Source of the DNA: an uncultured bacterium
GTDB lineage: Bacteria; Patescibacteriota; Minisyncoccia; Phycocordibacterales; GWA1-40-21
NCBI GenBank assembly: GCA_903822075.1
Contig: CAIJNK010000003.1
Location: 1-39,327 of the forward strand
DNA: 39,327 nucleotides
Direction of reading: 5' to 3'
Shown here piece by piece: positions 38,066-39,327 of this stretch. Below the pieces are notes generated by a model. That model was not told where the DNA came from, searched no databases, and saw nothing but the letters and a program-made list of their open reading frames with translations. Both the position numbers and the translations under genes were made by a program. Numbering within the stretch: position 1 is the first letter of the stretch; every line of letters begins with the position of its first letter.

Positions 38066-38123
38066 GTAAAAGAAAAAGCCCACTCGTGTGAAAGCGGAAA
38101 CTTTTTCCGCCCACCAAGTGAGC
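38066..38123 (-). terminator. Terminator of the radical SAM gene
   Basis: GCTCACT and AGTGGGC (38078-38123) close a long hairpin with an inner GCGGAAA/TTTCCGC stem; the minus strand continues TTTTTCTTTT. Confidence 0.8.
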
Positions 38124-38143
38124 TTGCTATACCCTTTCTTCGG

Positions 38144-39142
38144 TCATACTCTTGACCGATATAGGCAGTTACCATCGAAACAGACTGGGTCGTGTCCAGG
38201 AAACTGGTCGAGAATCATTTGGTGAAGTTCACGAACTGAAGAGTCTTGAACCATACCAATGATGGTCTCATTCCCAGGGCAAGGACTCACTCGTCCATCA
38301 CCATAAATCTGAATTCTTTCGACACACGGCATGGTGGCGAAGTTATTCCAGATTATGTGATTGAAACCGAATTGATCCCTATCGATAGAGAGAACCGATT
38401 TCCTCATTTCTTGTCTTGCTCTCACGGTCGGCTCAAGTTCTCGATCAAAACCAATACTGGCACTTCTACCAGCAGGCAGATAGAACGAGAACACTATCCA
38501 GAGGTTGTTTTTGCGACAGAAACGCAGTGTCTCTGCAACCTCACCAATGTTTCGGCTGGAAATGACCATATCGAATCCTAGGCGTGTAGTGCCATCGGGT
38601 TCAACTTGGTTAAAACCAGCTTCCATCAGAAGTTGCAAAGCCTCGTTTCGTTGGTCGAAGTATCTACCCGTCTTGTCGCCGACGACCCAATTCTGGTAAT
38701 CGCCGTTGAACAAACTGTCACACTTCGGGCAAACGCTCGCACCAGTGTCCTTCACTCGCTGAACAAAATCACGGTCTCGCATTTTTGTAGCGACATCCGT
38801 GAAGATGACAGGAATGACTCCCTTGGCCGATGTGTAATCGACTATCTCAAAAAAACACGGGTCGATAGTCGGCTCACCTTCGCCTAAGAAATCAATGGCC
38901 CTTGCCCCCATCTCTGCGACCCCATCGATAACACGCTTAATTTGTTCGAGAGTAAGCGTGCGACGATTTTTGTTGGTGAAGCAGTGGAAACAATTGTGCG
39001 GACACGCTTCTGTCATTGCCCGAAAGTCTACCACAGGCAATTTTCCCTTGAATTCCTGCTCAGTAATATCCCATCCGCGCAAAACTGCGCCTATACCAAC
39101 AGGAACTTTTCCCAGTCCAACGTATGCTTTTTCGGAGAACAT
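38144..39142 (-). CDS. Radical SAM protein with C-terminal cysteine cluster
   Basis: The N-terminal part has the [4Fe-4S]/SAM motif CPHNCFHCF (CX3CX2C, around residues 47-54), then DFLGEGEPTIDP, which matches the GGEP-type SAM-binding strand. A later part (CVERIQIYGDGRVSPCPGN and CFDGNCLYR) resembles SPASM or twitch domains that carry a second cluster; extra CPKC occurs near residue 138. Such proteins often modify peptides, but no precursor peptide gene is evident nearby. The ATG follows AAAGGAGGAGGACT. It is one of the more GC-rich genes here and may be acquired. Confidence 0.85.
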   Translation of the reverse strand: MFSEKAYVGLGKVPVGIGAVLRGWDITEQEFKGKLPVVDFRAMTEACPHNCFHCFTNKNRRTLTLEQIKRVIDGVAEMGARAIDFLGEGEPTIDPCFFEIVDYTSAKGVIPVIFTDVATKMRDRDFVQRVKDTGASVCPKCDSLFNGDYQNWVVGDKTGRYFDQRNEALQLLMEAGFNQVEPDGTTRLGFDMVISSRNIGEVAETLRFCRKNNLWIVFSFYLPAGRSASIGFDRELEPTVRARQEMRKSVLSIDRDQFGFNHIIWNNFATMPCVERIQIYGDGRVSPCPGNETIIGMVQDSSVRELHQMILDQFPGHDPVCFDGNCLYRSRV

Positions 39143-39199
39143 AGTCCTCCTCCTTTCTTATTCGATGATGCTTAAATTTCGATGTCCAGATCTATTAAT

Positions 39200-39229
39200 A
39201 AACTACCACGATAAGGATATATGTGTCAA
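39200..39229 (-). promoter_or_regulatory. Promoter of the radical SAM gene
   Basis: On the minus strand TTGACA (39224-39229), 18 nt, TAGTTT (39200-39205). Confidence 0.6.
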
Positions 39230-39277
39230 ATTTCATAATAATTTGGAACCTTCAAACTAGGTTATATCTTCGAGCTA

Positions 39278-39310
39278 AATAAAAAAACTCGAGGCTAAAA
39301 TGCCCCAAGT
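39278..39310 (-). terminator. Terminator of a gene beyond the right edge
   Basis: On the minus strand ACTTGGGGC pairs with GCCTCGAGT (two G-U pairs), followed by TTTTTTTATT. It implies a minus-strand gene ending just outside the window. Confidence 0.75.
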
Positions 39311-39327
39311 TTTTCACGATGTGGACC

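Larger units (their letters stand above)
37825..38143. other. Intergenic stretch, 319 nt
   Basis: It holds the promoter of the 37285 gene (37891-37919) and the terminator of the radical SAM gene (38066-38123). The roughly 145 nt between them show no ribosome-binding site, RNA fold or conserved element that I can support; the track ORF 37932..38117 starts inside the terminator and is not credible. Confidence 0.6.

Noticed and set aside
37932-38117. Minus-strand ORF of 61 codons
   Set aside because: It starts inside the terminator hairpin of the radical SAM gene, has no ribosome-binding site and no protein-like pattern.
1-39327. CRISPR arrays, transposases, phage genes
   Set aside because: No regularly spaced direct repeats, transposase motifs or phage structural genes were seen; the only repeats are the three 66-nt leaders and short palindromes.

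Overview
The window looks like a stretch of chromosome from a Patescibacteria (CPR) bacterium, most likely of the Parcubacteria group. This is inferred from the gene families and not from any rRNA. The signs are lineage-style trimmed versions of core proteins (a prolyl-tRNA synthetase without the editing insertion, a UvrC without its C-terminal HhH domain, a short UvrA, a PriA whose helicase motifs are gone), many small orphan proteins, and an ECF sigma / PAS pair. TGA is used as a stop (for example at 20460-20462 and at the end of the 26882 gene), so the genetic code is 11 and not the Gracilibacteria/SR1 code.

Layout. 1-3.3 kb: minus-strand accessory genes (membrane protein, SPFH/band-7 protein, small orphan genes) around a tRNA-Glu(CTC). 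3.3-9.3 kb: yqeY, rmuC, three hypotheticals, rplU, pyrG and a secreted protein. 9.4-11.5 kb: recR and dnaB (minus). 11.6-13.5 kb: membrane-anchored DsbA-like thioredoxin, hibernation factor, membrane-anchored cyclophilin (plus). 13.5-18.9 kb: a minus-strand run murA-priA-def-fmt with orphan genes at both ends. 19-21.6 kb: a solitary mreB, three small SD-led orphan genes, then a holB-like clamp-loader gene. 21.6-26.7 kb: frr-rseP-proS-mreB-mreC-mreD, probably one transcription unit joining translation and cell-shape genes. 27.4-31.5 kb: uvrA and uvrC. 32.1-33.1 kb: ddl. 33.2-35.6 kb: lipoprotein, frame-interrupted ECF sigma factor, divergent PAS protein, secreted peptidoglycan-binding protein. 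35.6-39.2 kb: transglutaminase-like protein, SDR oxidoreductase, two hypotheticals and a radical SAM protein, all minus.

Two expression styles coexist. Housekeeping genes have no Shine-Dalgarno sequence; for about ten of them a -10 box (often an extended TGn one) ends only 6-7 nt before the ATG, which predicts leaderless mRNAs. Small accessory genes instead carry TTGACA-like / 17 nt / TATAAT-like promoters, a leader of tens of nt with a strong GGAGG, and usually a private hairpin terminator. The anti-SD system therefore works but seems largely reserved for the accessory genes.

The two most unusual observations are: (1) a 66-nt nearly identical, hairpin-forming element present three times, each time in sense orientation 21-28 nt before the start codon, upstream of yqeY, pyrG and frr, a candidate undescribed leader RNA; and (2) an ECF sigma gene whose two halves are joined by a -1 frame change exactly at T TTA AAC, with a hairpin directly upstream of the U6 run, a candidate for programmed frameshifting or transcriptional slippage (or a homopolymer error). 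No CRISPR array, prophage, transposase or rRNA was seen.
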